From positions 318,543-382,542 of the forward strand of contig NC_020050.1 of assembly GCF_000317535.1 (NCBI RefSeq): a DNA stretch of 64,000 nucleotides, in the 5' to 3' direction. The notes under the pieces are model-generated. The model saw only the letters and a program-made list of their open reading frames with translations, made no database searches and was not told where the DNA came from. Below are positions 45,591 to 55,116 of this stretch, piece by piece; the stretch's first letter is position 1; every line of letters begins with the position of its first letter. The stretch is from Cylindrospermum stagnale PCC 7417 (GTDB lineage Bacteria; Cyanobacteriota; Cyanobacteriia; Cyanobacteriales; Nostocaceae). The translations under genes and the position numbers were made by a program.

Positions 45591-46492
45591 GTAAAAGATT
45601 ATGAAGCACGAGAACGGGACTTTGAAAGCCGTTTTAACATCAAACGAATCATGACGGTGTAAATGATAGACTCGCTGATTTCTGGTAAAAGCTCGTAATC
45701 TTTGCTCAAACGACGGTATTGATTCCACCATCCGAATGTACGCTCCACAATCCAACGCTTAGGTAATACCTGAAATTCAGGTGATTGACGAGAAACAACA
45801 TCAACGTTGGCATCACATAACTGTTGAATTACTCGTGCGAAGTTTTCACCACTAAAACCAAGGTCTACCCAAATCACAACTAAATTTTCAGCGGTGGCTG
45901 GGTCTTCCATCACCAAGGCCGCACCTCCTAAACGCTCTGGGCAGTTAGCTTCCATCACAATAGTTGCTAACACCAATCCCAAAGTATCAACCAGGATAAA
46001 GCGTTTACGTCCTTTAATCTGTTTTCCACCGTCATAACCGTATACTTCCCCCTTTTTTTCGGCTGTCTTCACCGATTGGCTATCAATAATGGCAGCAGTA
46101 GCATCTTCTTTTTTATTCATACTTTTACGAACTTGATTTCGTAATTGTGTATGGATTTCCTGCCACACTCCTAACTGTTGCCAACGTCTAAAGTAGTTGT
46201 ATACCGTTTGCCAAGGTGGTAAATCATGCGGTAATGCACGCCATGTACATCCCTCATGTAAAACATAGAAAATTCCGTTGATGATTTCTCGTAAATCTAC
46301 TTGCCGGCGACGACCAATAGGTTTTGAAGCTGGAAGCAACGGCTCGATAATTCCCCACTCTGCATCATTTACATCACTGGGATATGGTTCGCGTGCCATG
46401 TTTGACACCTCCATTCTTTCGCCCCATAATCTATTTTCTTTTGTTCTTTTAATCTGATTCCCAACCCTTTACATTTCTTTAGGAACAGCCTC
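45581..46492 (-). mobile_element. IS5-family element
   Basis: 912 bp with GAGGCTGTT and AACAGCCTC at the ends. The left flank ends in TAA and the right flank starts with TGA, both fitting the T-N-A target of this group but not identical, so the two flanks may come from different places (deletion or recombination between copies). Confidence 0.85.
45599..46399 (-). CDS. IS5-family transposase (DDE)
   Basis: 266 residues from the ATG at 46399 (MAREPYPSDVNDAEW). DUF4096-like start (EWGIIEPLLP, GIFYVLHEGCTWRALPHDLP, WQTVYNYFRRW), then IIDSQSVKT (Asp), VDLGFSG (Asp) and RWIVERTFGWWNQYRRL (Glu). Looks intact as a single frame. Confidence 0.92.
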   Translation of the reverse strand: MAREPYPSDVNDAEWGIIEPLLPASKPIGRRRQVDLREIINGIFYVLHEGCTWRALPHDLPPWQTVYNYFRRWQQLGVWQEIHTQLRNQVRKSMNKKEDATAAIIDSQSVKTAEKKGEVYGYDGGKQIKGRKRFILVDTLGLVLATIVMEANCPERLGGAALVMEDPATAENLVVIWVDLGFSGENFARVIQQLCDANVDVVSRQSPEFQVLPKRWIVERTFGWWNQYRRLSKDYELLPEISESIIYTVMIRLMLKRLSKSRSRAS

Positions 46493-46493
46493 T

Positions 46494-47735
46494 GAGTGAA
46501 GCAAGTAAAATTGAACATGGCAGAGCAGAGCAAGCAGAACCGCTACGTGAAAAATTAGATGAGCCAAAGTATAAACGCATTCGAGATTTGGTGAAAAATC
46601 CGCTGAGACTATCAATGTTGTGTCAGGCTTGGTATTTTAAACCTGGCAATTTACCAGAAACGAAAGCCGCACTTTATCAACAATTTGTAGAAAATTTTTA
46701 TCAGTGGAAACCAGAAATTCAACCAAGTTGGGAAGAGCGTCAGGAATTAGAGATAAAGTTAGGAAAACTAGCACTAAAGGCATTAAAGCGAGAAAAATCT
46801 AGATTTGGAATTGAGAAAAGCTTTGCTTGTGAGATTATGGGCGAACCGTTGTTTAGGTTAGCTGAAAAACTGCACTGGTTGATTTTTGTTCACAGAACTG
46901 TTGAAACTAATGAAGAGATTTATGTGTTTTTTCACCCTACTTTTCAAGAATATTTTTCAGCATACGCGATTTCAAGATGGGAATTTTTCTTGAACCACAA
47001 TAATCAAGAACCCAATCCTTTTAAGGAAAATCATGGCAAAGATTGCGTCTATCGAATTTTTGACCCACATTGGAAAGAAGTAATCTTGCTATGGCTAGGG
47101 CTTCCAGAATCAAAGGTTTCGAGGAGCCAAAAAGAAGAATTTATTTGTGCATTAGTTACATTTAACGATGGGTGTAGAAATTTCTACTGGTATAGATCAC
47201 TTTTTCTAGCAGCGCTTGGTCTCGCTGAATTTTCTGGCTTTAGCGCAACCTACGCAGTTATTGCATTGCTTATTTCTGAATGCTGCGTTGAACATATTAG
47301 CTTGGTTGAGGAAGAAGCTAGAGAAATTTTACTAGCTACAGACCACAATGCTGCTATTTTTAGCTTAACTATTCTTTGTGTTTTAGGAAGTAGCACTTAC
47401 GTTAAGTATAAAGCTGCTTATCTCTTAGGTCAAATTGATTCAGGAAATAAAATAGCAATTTCTACTCTTACTGAGCTTATTCATGACACAGAACATGAAT
47501 CTCTTAAATTGACTCTAGCTAAGAAATTGTCTGAAATTTCTTCAGATAATTTAGTATCACTCAACACTTTGCTTGATCTAAGTCAAACTGCTCAAGATAA
47601 CCTGACTCGCCGTGTATCTACATACTGCCTTGAAAAATGTACTCAACACAGACAAGATATTATTTCTCACTTTATTCGGATGATTAAAACATTGGATGAT
47701 AAAGCATCTCTTCTACAAGCAGTACATTTGTTAGG
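46494..47735 (+). pseudogene. NACHT-type NTPase, C-terminal part only
   Basis: The frame is open right from the IS5 border: LSEASKIEHGRAEQAEPLRE, then RIRDLVKNPLRLSMLCQAW, the helical end of a NACHT module, and YVFFHPTFQEYFSAYAIS, the usual late motif of cyanobacterial NACHT proteins, followed by HEAT-like helices to about residue 410. The P-loop and Walker B are missing, removed at the IS5 insertion. The 3' end is also unnatural: near 47735 the sequence joins a histidine-kinase tail. Confidence 0.75.
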
Positions 47736-47945
47736 TGCACAGGTATTGGCATGAGTGAAGAAGAACAATTACTTTTATTTGATCGTTTTCGACAGGGCAA
47801 GCATCAGCGTCGGGGTAACGGTTTAGGATTATATTTGTCCCGTCAGATTGTAGAAGCCCATCAAGGAAATATCTCCGTTTCATCGACTGTAGGGAAAGGC
47901 AGTATCTTCACGGTTTATTTACCTGTGCAAACAACTTGCTGCTGA
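47736..47945 (+). pseudogene. Histidine kinase C-terminal fragment
   Basis: TGIGMSEEEQLLLFDRFRQG, then GNGLGLYLSRQIVEAHQGNI and GSIFTVYLPV: the G1/F/G2 boxes of a HATPase_c domain. The N-box, the phospho-His and any sensor are missing. It is fused by deletion to the NACHT remnant. Confidence 0.8.
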
Positions 47946-48031
47946 TGTTGCTTATCTAGCCACGTCTACAGTGTACTTCAGTAAATACTCTTGCTTTAGG
48001 CACTTTATGGGTAACATAGTGTTGCTGTTGT

Positions 48032-48420
48032 TCAATCTAACCTACTGTTAAATCTTGCTAACAATTCCCCACAGGATAACTGTAGATACAGGCGAGTATA
48101 TTCCTCTGGCGGTAACTGTAGTAGGGGTTCAATTACTCTAGACAATTCTTCATCTAAAGTACCAAATCGCACCTTCAACAAATTTTCTAAACCCAACCGC
48201 TGTCCTTGCTGTAAAGTTTTTTGTTCCCATTGCTGATAAGCTTCTGATAAAGCCATAATTAACTCCTGGTCTTTTTCGGTTAAATTTTTCTGTTCGACTG
48301 TGATGACGCGCCAATTAGCAATAATTTTTTGTATCTCTTGGCGTAACAGATTATTCTCAGGAAGTTCTAATAATTCTCTAAATATTGCTTTGCAAATTGG
48401 TCGTGAGGCTGTCTAGTCAT
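48032..48420 (-). pseudogene. Rpn/DUF4351 protein with the nuclease core deleted
   Basis: From the ATG at 48420: MTRQPHDQFAKQYLE, the standard start of this cyanobacterial PD-(D/E)XK (Rpn-like) family. Then an abrupt jump, out of frame, to ELLELPENNLLRQEIQKI, later LTEKDQELIMALSEAY and the DUF4351 C-terminus GLENLLKVRFGTLDEELSR. The middle, roughly 150-200 codons with the nuclease residues, is gone. The in-frame piece 48032-48256 is only the DUF4351 part. Confidence 0.75.
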
Positions 48421-48583
48421 TGTTTTTTGCTATATCTTGATAATTAAACCTATTTTTAAGCTGATTTATTTAATTTTTTTATTACTGCATTTCATAAATC
48501 CGTGGCGAATTGAAAGAGCTACCGATAGGGCGAAAGCGGCACTCAATAAGATTACGAACTTGTAAAATCCTGTACTTAAGCAA

Positions 48584-49456
48584 TTAGATCAGCCCACACT
48601 CTTCTTCAACAATAGCCAGTAACTTTTCTTGCAGTGGAGTCAAAAATGGTTGCTGTCGCTTACCTAAACCAGCCAATAACCAACCCACAGCAGCATCAAG
48701 ATTACCCACCTGATGCAACCTGACAAGACGCTGACACAATTGCTGCATATATTCGCACTCAGCATCAATACACTCCAGGGACTTGAGGTTTTCTATCTTG
48801 ACCGTATACTCGCCATCCCAGGTAGTAATCGTGCAACTATAATCACCCAGATGAGTGACAATTCCCCAACAGCCACTTTTGCCCTTGAGTTCGGGATTAT
48901 CTTTGGGTAAGATTTGGCAGACTTCTCCCAGACGATAGGGGTTAGGTAGCTTAGTTCTTTCGCGAATTTTGTCCACGATGCTTTTGACAATGCGTCCTGA
49001 TGGTACTTTACCACCAGCCGACTCTACTGCCTCCTGCCAACAGGTAACTTGTTCCTCTGCTTCCAGCTTTGTCAGTGGTCGTACCTGTCCTTCGGCGGTT
49101 GGCAAAATGTCCACAATTTGTGGACATTCTTCCAGGTTGTCCACAACAAATGCTGCGTCGATGAGTTGGTACGAACGGGAACGGTTGTAACTAAACCTGT
49201 CTTTACAGTATTCCTCAAAAGTTTTATGAGTGTTACGATATAGCTTTCTATCTCTCAATTGTCTCAAAGCTTTACCAGCTTCGTAGAATGCCCTCTCTAC
49301 TTGACGCTCTAAATGCAGGCGATCGCGCTCTTCTTCCTCAGTTAGTTCTTCAGTAGCAAATATTGCGATTGTATTAGCAGCATTACTCTTTGTAGCATCA
49401 AGAGCCAAATTTTCACTGTTGGGGGTGGCAGTCAAGTCAAGCGGCGCATTAATCAT
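48584..49456 (-). CDS. Plasmid-type hypothetical protein
   Basis: About 290 residues from the ATG at 49456 (MINAPLDLTATPNSEN; GGGAG lies upstream; a GTG at 49507 would add 17). First half helical, with FYEAGKALRQLRDRKLYRNT, KTFEEYCKDRFSYNRSRSYQ and LIDAAFVVDNL, which looks DNA-binding (ParB/KorB-like HTH). Second half has a small beta domain (CWGIVTHLGDYSCTITTWDG). Such proteins recur on cyanobacterial plasmids, but I know no function. Divergent from the small RHH gene at 49589. Confidence 0.65.
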   Translation of the reverse strand: MINAPLDLTATPNSENLALDATKSNAANTIAIFATEELTEEEERDRLHLERQVERAFYEAGKALRQLRDRKLYRNTHKTFEEYCKDRFSYNRSRSYQLIDAAFVVDNLEECPQIVDILPTAEGQVRPLTKLEAEEQVTCWQEAVESAGGKVPSGRIVKSIVDKIRERTKLPNPYRLGEVCQILPKDNPELKGKSGCWGIVTHLGDYSCTITTWDGEYTVKIENLKSLECIDAECEYMQQLCQRLVRLHQVGNLDAAVGWLLAGLGKRQQPFLTPLQEKLLAIVEEECGLI

Positions 49457-49588
49457 CTCACTTGCGCTCCCGGTCTGGATATACTCACCATTATAATGTA
49501 GTACCACGCAATTAAGGTTTCAGATTCAGAAATATTTGCCTGATGCCAGTTGCGATATAATTAGATTGTCGTTACAAGTGTGGAACTA

Positions 49589-49807
49589 ATGGCGAGACCT
49601 GGTGGCAATCCCGATTTTGGAACCAAGTATCGCTTTGACTATGGCAGAGATGAGCCGCTCTCAGAACAGGTGAAGGTGCTGATGCATCCGCAAATGAAGC
49701 AGCATCTCAAAAACTTGGCCGAGCAGGAAAAATGCACAATACCCGATTTGATTCGCGAAGCGGTCGAGCAATATTTGGTTGCTAGAAAAACTACCCAAGT
49801 AAGTTAA
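49589..49807 (+). CDS. Small CopG/RHH-like protein
   Basis: 72 residues from the ATG at 49589 (MARPGGNPDFGTKYRF); a GTG at 49580 is the alternative. The segment EQVKVLMHPQMKQHLKNLAE, then TIPDLIREAVEQYLVARK, has the strand-helix-helix of ribbon-helix-helix DNA-binding proteins. It is divergent from the plasmid-type gene to the left, with about 130 bp between them, so the two may share a control region. Confidence 0.75.
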   Translation: MARPGGNPDFGTKYRFDYGRDEPLSEQVKVLMHPQMKQHLKNLAEQEKCTIPDLIREAVEQYLVARKTTQVS

Positions 49808-49939
49808 TTGCAACTTAGGTACAGGAATTATTTATTAGATAAGGTGTAGGCTGTAGTCAAAAATTCAATATTTTTCCTGGCTGAGGAGCATTTTGAGAAC
49901 TTGAATTTTCCAAATGGAGTTCAATTTTCAATTGTAAAT

Positions 49940-50244
49940 TCAATTTCCAACTGTAAATTCAATTTCCAACTGACCAGGGGATATATTTCCCCGTCCAAAT
50001 CGATGATAGTAGAGGTGACAACCACTGCATAGAGGAGCAAGATTTTCCGGTCGATTATCAGATGGATTTAGGTTCCAATGATGCACTTGGAGAGTGTGAG
50101 AACGGCGCTGAGATTTTGTCCAATGAGGATTTTTTTCTCCTGGCTTTAGCAAAGGTTATCGCATTTTTGACAACGCCACCCAACTGATTCTTTGACTGTG
50201 TTGGCTATTTCTTTCCAATTAGATGAATAGCGATTCTTGCTCAT
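49940..50244 (-). pseudogene. HNH endonuclease-like protein, one-base frameshift
   Basis: From the ATG at 50244: MSKNRYSSNWKEIANTVKES, then VGWRCQKCDNLC and a stop. The other frame takes over with LKPGEKNPHW, then LQVHHWNLNPSDNRPENLAP and LCSGCHLYYH. Together they form a small HNH protein with two C-x-x-C zinc pairs and H-H...N...H catalytic residues. A missing base near 50160 (TTTGCTAAAG for a likely TTTGTCTAAAG) separates the halves. It could be an error in the sequence. Confidence 0.7.
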
Positions 50245-50263
50245 TTATAGGTCAAATTATATA

Positions 50264-50370
50264 TACAGCAAATTTCATCTGAGTGAGGTACAGAAGCGCA
50301 GGCTCTTCGTCCTACCCTACACGAGTTTTATTATTTATATTTGTACCTCATTTACCTGCAATCTGCTGTA
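50264..50370. repeat. MITE, TACAGCA-ended family, copy 2
   Basis: 107 bp, TACAGCAAATTTCATCT to ACCTGCAATCTGCTGTA, very like 19351-19456. It lies upstream of the HNH gene and about 80 bp before the DOPA-dioxygenase-like gene. Confidence 0.8.
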
Positions 50371-50451
50371 TTACAGTTGTTTAACCTCAACTAATTTTAG
50401 CGTATCCCTTGAATATGCAGTTGTAATTATTATTCAACTCAGCTACCTCTG

Positions 50452-50796
50452 ATGAAACAAGATAACACCAAGATCACTGGTTTTCATGCTCACATCTACT
50501 TCGATACCACAAGTCGTGAAGAAGCGGCGCGTATACGCGAAGCATTAAGCGCTAGTTTTGATGTACAGCTTGGGCGTTGGCATGATTTGCCCATCGGGCC
50601 CCACCCAAAAGCGATGTATCAAGTTGCTTTTTTACCGCATCAGTTTGATAAAGTCGTCCCCTGGTTAATGCTCAATCGCGAGGGTTTGGATATTCTCGTC
50701 CACCCTGAAACAGGTGATGATGTGGCAGACCACACGGATAATGCCCTGTGGTTAGGAGATAAGTTAGAGCTTGATATTCAGCGCCTCCGACGTTAG
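50452..50796 (+). CDS. DOPA 4,5-dioxygenase-like protein
   Basis: 114 residues, the whole length of the PF08883 family. Seen: FHAHIYFD (H-x-H), IREALSASFDVQLGRWHDLP, GPHPKAMYQVAF and PWLMLNREGLDILVHPETGD. The three His residues are likely metal ligands. Fungal relatives open the DOPA ring extradiol-wise; the role of bacterial ones is less clear. Single gene between two MITEs. Confidence 0.88.
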   Translation: MKQDNTKITGFHAHIYFDTTSREEAARIREALSASFDVQLGRWHDLPIGPHPKAMYQVAFLPHQFDKVVPWLMLNREGLDILVHPETGDDVADHTDNALWLGDKLELDIQRLRR

Positions 50797-50873
50797 CTTA
50801 AACCGACTGAAGCCGCACACTATAACTGATATTTAACTCTCACCAACCAAGTACAAGTTCTAGAAATCTTTTT

Positions 50874-50968
50874 AGGACTTACGCATCAATCACGACGAAA
50901 TGTAGGGGCAATTGATGAATTGCGCCTACGGTAAATCAGGGATTTTACGTCATTTTTGCGTAAGTCCT
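50874..50968. repeat. MITE with AGGACTTACGCA ends
   Basis: 95 bp with perfect inverted ends AGGACTTACGCA and TGCGTAAGTCCT. The ends are of a kind frequent in filamentous cyanobacteria. Five bases later IS630 copy 3 begins. Confidence 0.8.
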
Positions 50969-50990
50969 GCCTTTACAGCGTTTCCGGCTA

Positions 50991-51491
50991 TTATGAGGTA
51001 CAGTAGCAGCAACTAGCAAACCAGTTTCTTAATTGTTGAGGATTTATTAAGTCGAGTGCAACTGAGATTAGTTTATCAACCATTTCCGTTGTAGTTGGAG
51101 CGAAACGGCGTAGAAAAGATTTAAGTTGTGACCACCATAATTCAATTGGATTAAAATCGGGAGAGTATGAGGATAAACAAATAACTTTCGCGCCTACAGC
51201 TTCAATCATTAGCACAATTGAATCTAGTTTATGTGCGGATAAATTATCCATGACTACTACTGCTCCTGACCATAAATTTGGCACTAAAAACTTCTCAACA
51301 AATAATTCAAATGCCCTGCCATCCATTGAATTATTCATTGTCATTAATGCAACTACTTTGTTAATACTAATTGCTCCAATTACTGTAACTTTTGAACCTC
51401 TATAGAAGGGGTTAAGAGAGTAAGCTCTTGTTCCCATTTGTGAACGGGCATGAGTCCTCGTTAACCCAAGTAGAACGCCAGTTTCGTCCAA
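50991..51491 (-). CDS. IS630 transposase orfB (DDE), copy 3
   Basis: Same translation as copies 1 and 2, with LDETG, VVMDNLSAHK and YSPDFNPIELWW. Confidence 0.87.
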   Translation of the reverse strand: MDETGVLLGLTRTHARSQMGTRAYSLNPFYRGSKVTVIGAISINKVVALMTMNNSMDGRAFELFVEKFLVPNLWSGAVVVMDNLSAHKLDSIVLMIEAVGAKVICLSSYSPDFNPIELWWSQLKSFLRRFAPTTTEMVDKLISVALDLINPQQLRNWFASCCYCTS

Positions 51492-51558
51492 AAATACTAA
51501 ATTTTCTGGCTCTATATGTTTGACCTTTTCCCAATAATCTAATCTTAAATTTAAGACT

Positions 51559-51936
51559 CTAAGAGTCCCGGCTTGGGTACTCCGCTTTGTTTTTTTTACG
51601 ATTTAATCCTAATTTCTGTAAGGCCCGACACATTGCACTTCGACCCACCCAATTACCAGTCTTGTCTGCCAAGAATTCACATAACTCTATCAATGTTGCA
51701 TCTGGATGTGCTTCAACTAATTCCCTTAACTCTACTTCCGCATTTGTTAAATGACTAAATTGTGGTTTCCCTCGCGGCTTTGGTTGTAAATTTCCTTCAA
51801 GTTTTTGTTGCTTTACAAGCTTTTGCACTAAACTCTTTGAGACGGAAAATATGTTAGCTACTTTCCTGATTGAGATGTTTTTTTGAAGATGTGCTGCAAC
51901 TATTTTTTCTCGAAACTCGACAGAGTATGACTTCAT
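51559..51936 (-). CDS. IS630 transposase orfA (HTH), copy 3
   Basis: Same translation as copy 2, ending KAEYPSRDS after the A8 run. Confidence 0.85.
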   Translation of the reverse strand: MKSYSVEFREKIVAAHLQKNISIRKVANIFSVSKSLVQKLVKQQKLEGNLQPKPRGKPQFSHLTNAEVELRELVEAHPDATLIELCEFLADKTGNWVGRSAMCRALQKLGLNRKKNKAEYPSRDS

Positions 51937-52094
51937 TTAAAGGTATTTATATTTTAATTTAGTGTACCTCATAACAGACGCAAGTGCTGTATTCAATCGG
52001 TAAAGTGATACAAGGAAATTTTGCCCATGCTTCCGAAAATAGCAATCGAGCAAAGTCTATTCATCACCTGACAAAATTTGCACCATCTCACTGT

Positions 52095-54334
52095 ATGGAT
52101 TTATTCGACCAACATTTGATTCAACTAACAGAAATGGAAGCACCACTTGCAGCGCGGATGCGTCCCCGAACCTTGGATGAATTCATGGGTCAAGACCATA
52201 TCATCGGACAGGGACGACTGCTGCGACGTGCCATTAGTTTAGACCAACTATCCTCACTGATTTTCTATGGGCCACCAGGTACTGGTAAAACTACACTTGC
52301 CCGTGTAATTGCCAACACCACCCGCGCTCATTTTATTGCTATTAACGCTGTACTTTCTGGTGTTAAAGAAATTCGCGCTGCCATTGAAACTGCTCAACAA
52401 CAACGCAAGTATCACAACCTGCGGACTATCCTCTTTGTGGATGAAGTCCACCGCTTCAACAAATCCCAACAAGATGCCCTACTACCTTGGGTAGAAAATG
52501 GCACAGTCATCTTAATCGGAGCCACTACAGAAAATCCTTACTTTGAAGTCAATAAAGCACTCGTCAGCCGTTCGCGTATTTTCCAACTAAAGCAACTAAA
52601 CGCTCAAGACTTATACCGTGTAGTTGAGCAAACACTAACTGACAAACAACGCGGTTATGGCAAATTAACAGTACAAATTGAAGAAGACGCTTTGGCTCAT
52701 TTAGTCAACGTTGCTAACGGTGATGCTCGTTCGTTATTGAATGCTTTAGAATTGGCAGTAGAAACAACAGCAGCAGATGAAACAGATGCGATTCATATCA
52801 CATTAGCAGTTGCAGAAGAATCAATTCAACAGCGAGCTGTTTTATATGATAAAGAAGGTGATGCCCACTTTGATACTATCAGCGCCTTCATCAAAAGCCT
52901 ACGTGGCTCTGACCCAGATGCAGCACTGTACTGGCTAGCAAAAATGGTCTATGCCGGCGAAGACCCACGTTTTATCTTCCGCCGAATGTTGATTTTAGCC
53001 AGTGAAGATGTGGGACTAGCTGACCCACAAGCAGTTGTGGTTATTAATGCCTGTGCAGAAACTTTTGACCGTGTGGGTATGCCGGAAGGACGATACCATT
53101 TAGCACAAGCGGCACTTTATTTGGCAACTGCACCCAAGTCTAACAGCGTCATGGGTTTTTTCGATGCTTTGGCAGCAGTTGAGCAAGAACGAGAGGCAGA
53201 AGTTCCCAACCACCTCAAAGATGCTAATCGAGATAAAGAAGGATTTGGGCATGGGGCTGGTTATCTCTATCCTCACGCTTACCGCGACCATTGGGTGGCG
53301 CAACAATATCTGCCAGCTAGCTTGCAGGGACAGGTATTTTACCAACCCTCAACCCAAGGTTTTGAGGGTGAAATTAATATGCAGGTGGCACGTCGTCGGG
53401 AAGCTCAACTGGCTGCTTTATTAGAAGGTGTAGGCGTTTTCCCTGTAGAAGTGCTGATCTATGGAGCTACTGACCGAGCTTCTGAGCGTTGGTTACAAAG
53501 CACACTTTCTCAAGTAGGTACGCATTTGGCAGCAGTCCGAGATCGCATTTTCACTTTAGCCCAATTACAGCGCCATCATGTCGTGTTAGATATCAATGCA
53601 GGCAGTGGTTTATTGACCTGGGAAGCAGTTCGCCATGTCCCGGAAGGCGGCGTTTATGCCTGTGTTCATAGCGAAAGCAATGCCCAAGCTTTAGTGGAAC
53701 AAGCTGCGGCGCTCTCTGAGTTGAGACGGCCAATGGTGGTAAATGCAAAGATAACTGAGTTACCTGTTGTGTTAGCGTCCCAAGCGCCAGGTGTGCAATT
53801 TGACTGTATTATTGGTCGGAATGCGCTATTAAATGAGCCTGATAAAATGGCTGCTGCCCAAGTTTTAGCTCAATTATTAGCCAGTCAGGAAGACTTGTAC
53901 TTGCAGAGACTGTACCACGCCATACACAAAGGCTTTACCGTTTGCTTGAAGAGCAAAAGCTTGATAGCAAGTTGTGCGATCGCCTAGTGACGGCGGAGGA
54001 AGCTATGTATACTGATTCATCAGACCCAATGCTGAATTGGGACGCTGAGGATTTGCGAACGGCTTTTGAAGTGACAGGTTTAATAGTGGAAGTAGTTTTG
54101 GAGCAAAGTTCAACACAAATGCACATTACATCGGCTTTTCTCAATCGTTTGTTTACTACGGGAGCAAAGCGACCAAGTTATGTTGACCGTTTAGCTCTTA
54201 ATCTGAAACCACAGGAATTAAAAGCTATAAAGAAGATATTTACCCAGAATTTGCTCAACCAAACAGTAAATTGGGAAAGTAGTATTGCTTTTGTGCACGC
54301 TTGGGGGAAGTTTGGGCAAAACGTAACCATTTAG
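52095..54334 (+). pseudogene. rarA: RarA (MgsA) ATPase fused to methyltransferase-like domain, frameshift
   Basis: AAA+ protein of replication-fork maintenance. Start at 52095 (MDLFDQHLIQLTEMEAPLAA); the earlier ATG at 51984 is IS630-derived. RarA part about 1-420: FYGPPGTGKTTLARVIA (Walker A), [17 protein letters not shown] (Walker B), [20 protein letters not shown] (sensor 1) and the C-terminal tetramer domain. Then a Rossmann-type segment (HHVVLDINAGSGLLTWEA; FDCIIGRNALL) resembling an S-adenosylmethionine methyltransferase fold; this fusion is known in cyanobacteria. Near 53898 one base is missing (GACTTGTACTT for a likely GACTTGGTACTT): the first frame ends at 53987, while LAETVPRHTQRLYRLLEEQ and the rest follow in another frame to 54334. 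About 745 residues if repaired. Confidence 0.85.
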
Positions 54335-54359
54335 CCGTCAAACAATTTTAGATTTTAGA

Positions 54360-54440
54360 CTGTCCTGGGTCACGCTACGCGTTAGCGTTTGCGGAGCGTG
54401 GCGTTAGCCATAGCCTGCGCTTACGTCGTGAGCGCTACAA
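54360..54440. repeat. Small dispersed GC-rich repeat
   Basis: GGTCACGCTACGCGTTAGCG, TTTGCGGAGCGTGGCGTT and GCCTGCGCTTACG modules: same style as the other dispersed repeats. It lies 25 bp after the rarA-fusion stop. Confidence 0.65.
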
Positions 54441-54561
54441 CGACCGGCTCAGTACAAGTCAGTCGAACGATTTTGAATCTTCAATCCAAAATTGAAAATC
54501 TAAAATTCGGTCAGCTAATACCTAACAGCAGGCACTTTCAGCTTTCGATTTGGTAAAAAAT

Positions 54562-54945
54562 ATGCAATTATCAGATTTATCACCAGAAACTTTAGAAAAA
54601 ATTAAACTAGTGAGGTGGGATAGAATTATCGAGAAACATGAAGGTCCAGAAGATTGGGAATCTGTTTTGAAATATGAGGAACCGGAATTTATGGAAATTG
54701 ATGGGTGTCCAGTATTATTGCCTGTGGATAAATCTCATCACCCAAATATTTCTATAATCCGTGCTATTTGGAGTGAAGGTAGAAAATCACTCACACTATT
54801 TTTATCTGATACTACCTATGATGACGACCCCTTCTTTTCTGGCTTTATGGCAGTTTGTGACCGCATGAGAGATGAAAAATTCTTTTTAGCAATTTTGTAT
54901 CACGAATGGTTCATTATTGAAAGACCAGCAATTTTTGAGACATAG
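54562..54945 (+). CDS. Hypothetical protein, 127 residues
   Basis: Start at the ATG 54562 (MQLSDLSPETLEKIKLVRWD); a TTG at 54550 is less likely. Soluble, acidic mixed alpha/beta protein with KHEGPEDWESVLKYEEPEFM, CPVLLPVDKSHHPNISIIRA and DRMRDEKFFLAILYHEWFII. I do not recognise the family. Single gene between a dispersed repeat and a MITE. Codon use is even, so I accept it as real. Confidence 0.6.
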   Translation: MQLSDLSPETLEKIKLVRWDRIIEKHEGPEDWESVLKYEEPEFMEIDGCPVLLPVDKSHHPNISIIRAIWSEGRKSLTLFLSDTTYDDDPFFSGFMAVCDRMRDEKFFLAILYHEWFIIERPAIFET

Positions 54946-54946
54946 C

Positions 54947-55053
54947 TATAGCAATCCAAATTTAAAACTGAGAAAATACGGTGATTAAAAGTACATATTT
55001 CCCAGGATTTCAGCGGTTTTGTTGATCACGAATGATTTAGTAGAATTGCTATA
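54947..55053. repeat. MITE with TATAGCAATCC-like ends, diverged copy
   Basis: 107 bp, TATAGCAATCCAAAT to AGAATTGCTATA. Ends match the 17619-17739 MITE, interior differs. Confidence 0.65.
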
Positions 55054-55116
55054 TCGCTATCTGATTTTTGAGAAATTGTATATAGATCAAGATTAACAGC
55101 CAATCATTATATTACT

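Larger units (their letters stand above)
50974..51991 (-). mobile_element. IS630-family element, copy 3 of 3
   Basis: 1018 bp and same as copy 2 including the eight-base slippery run. Its right end lies 104 bp upstream of the rarA-like start. Confidence 0.92.

Noticed and set aside
51984..52094. ATG at 51984 as start of the rarA fusion
   Set aside because: It lies in the terminal repeat of IS630 copy 3; the family-like N-terminus begins at 52095.
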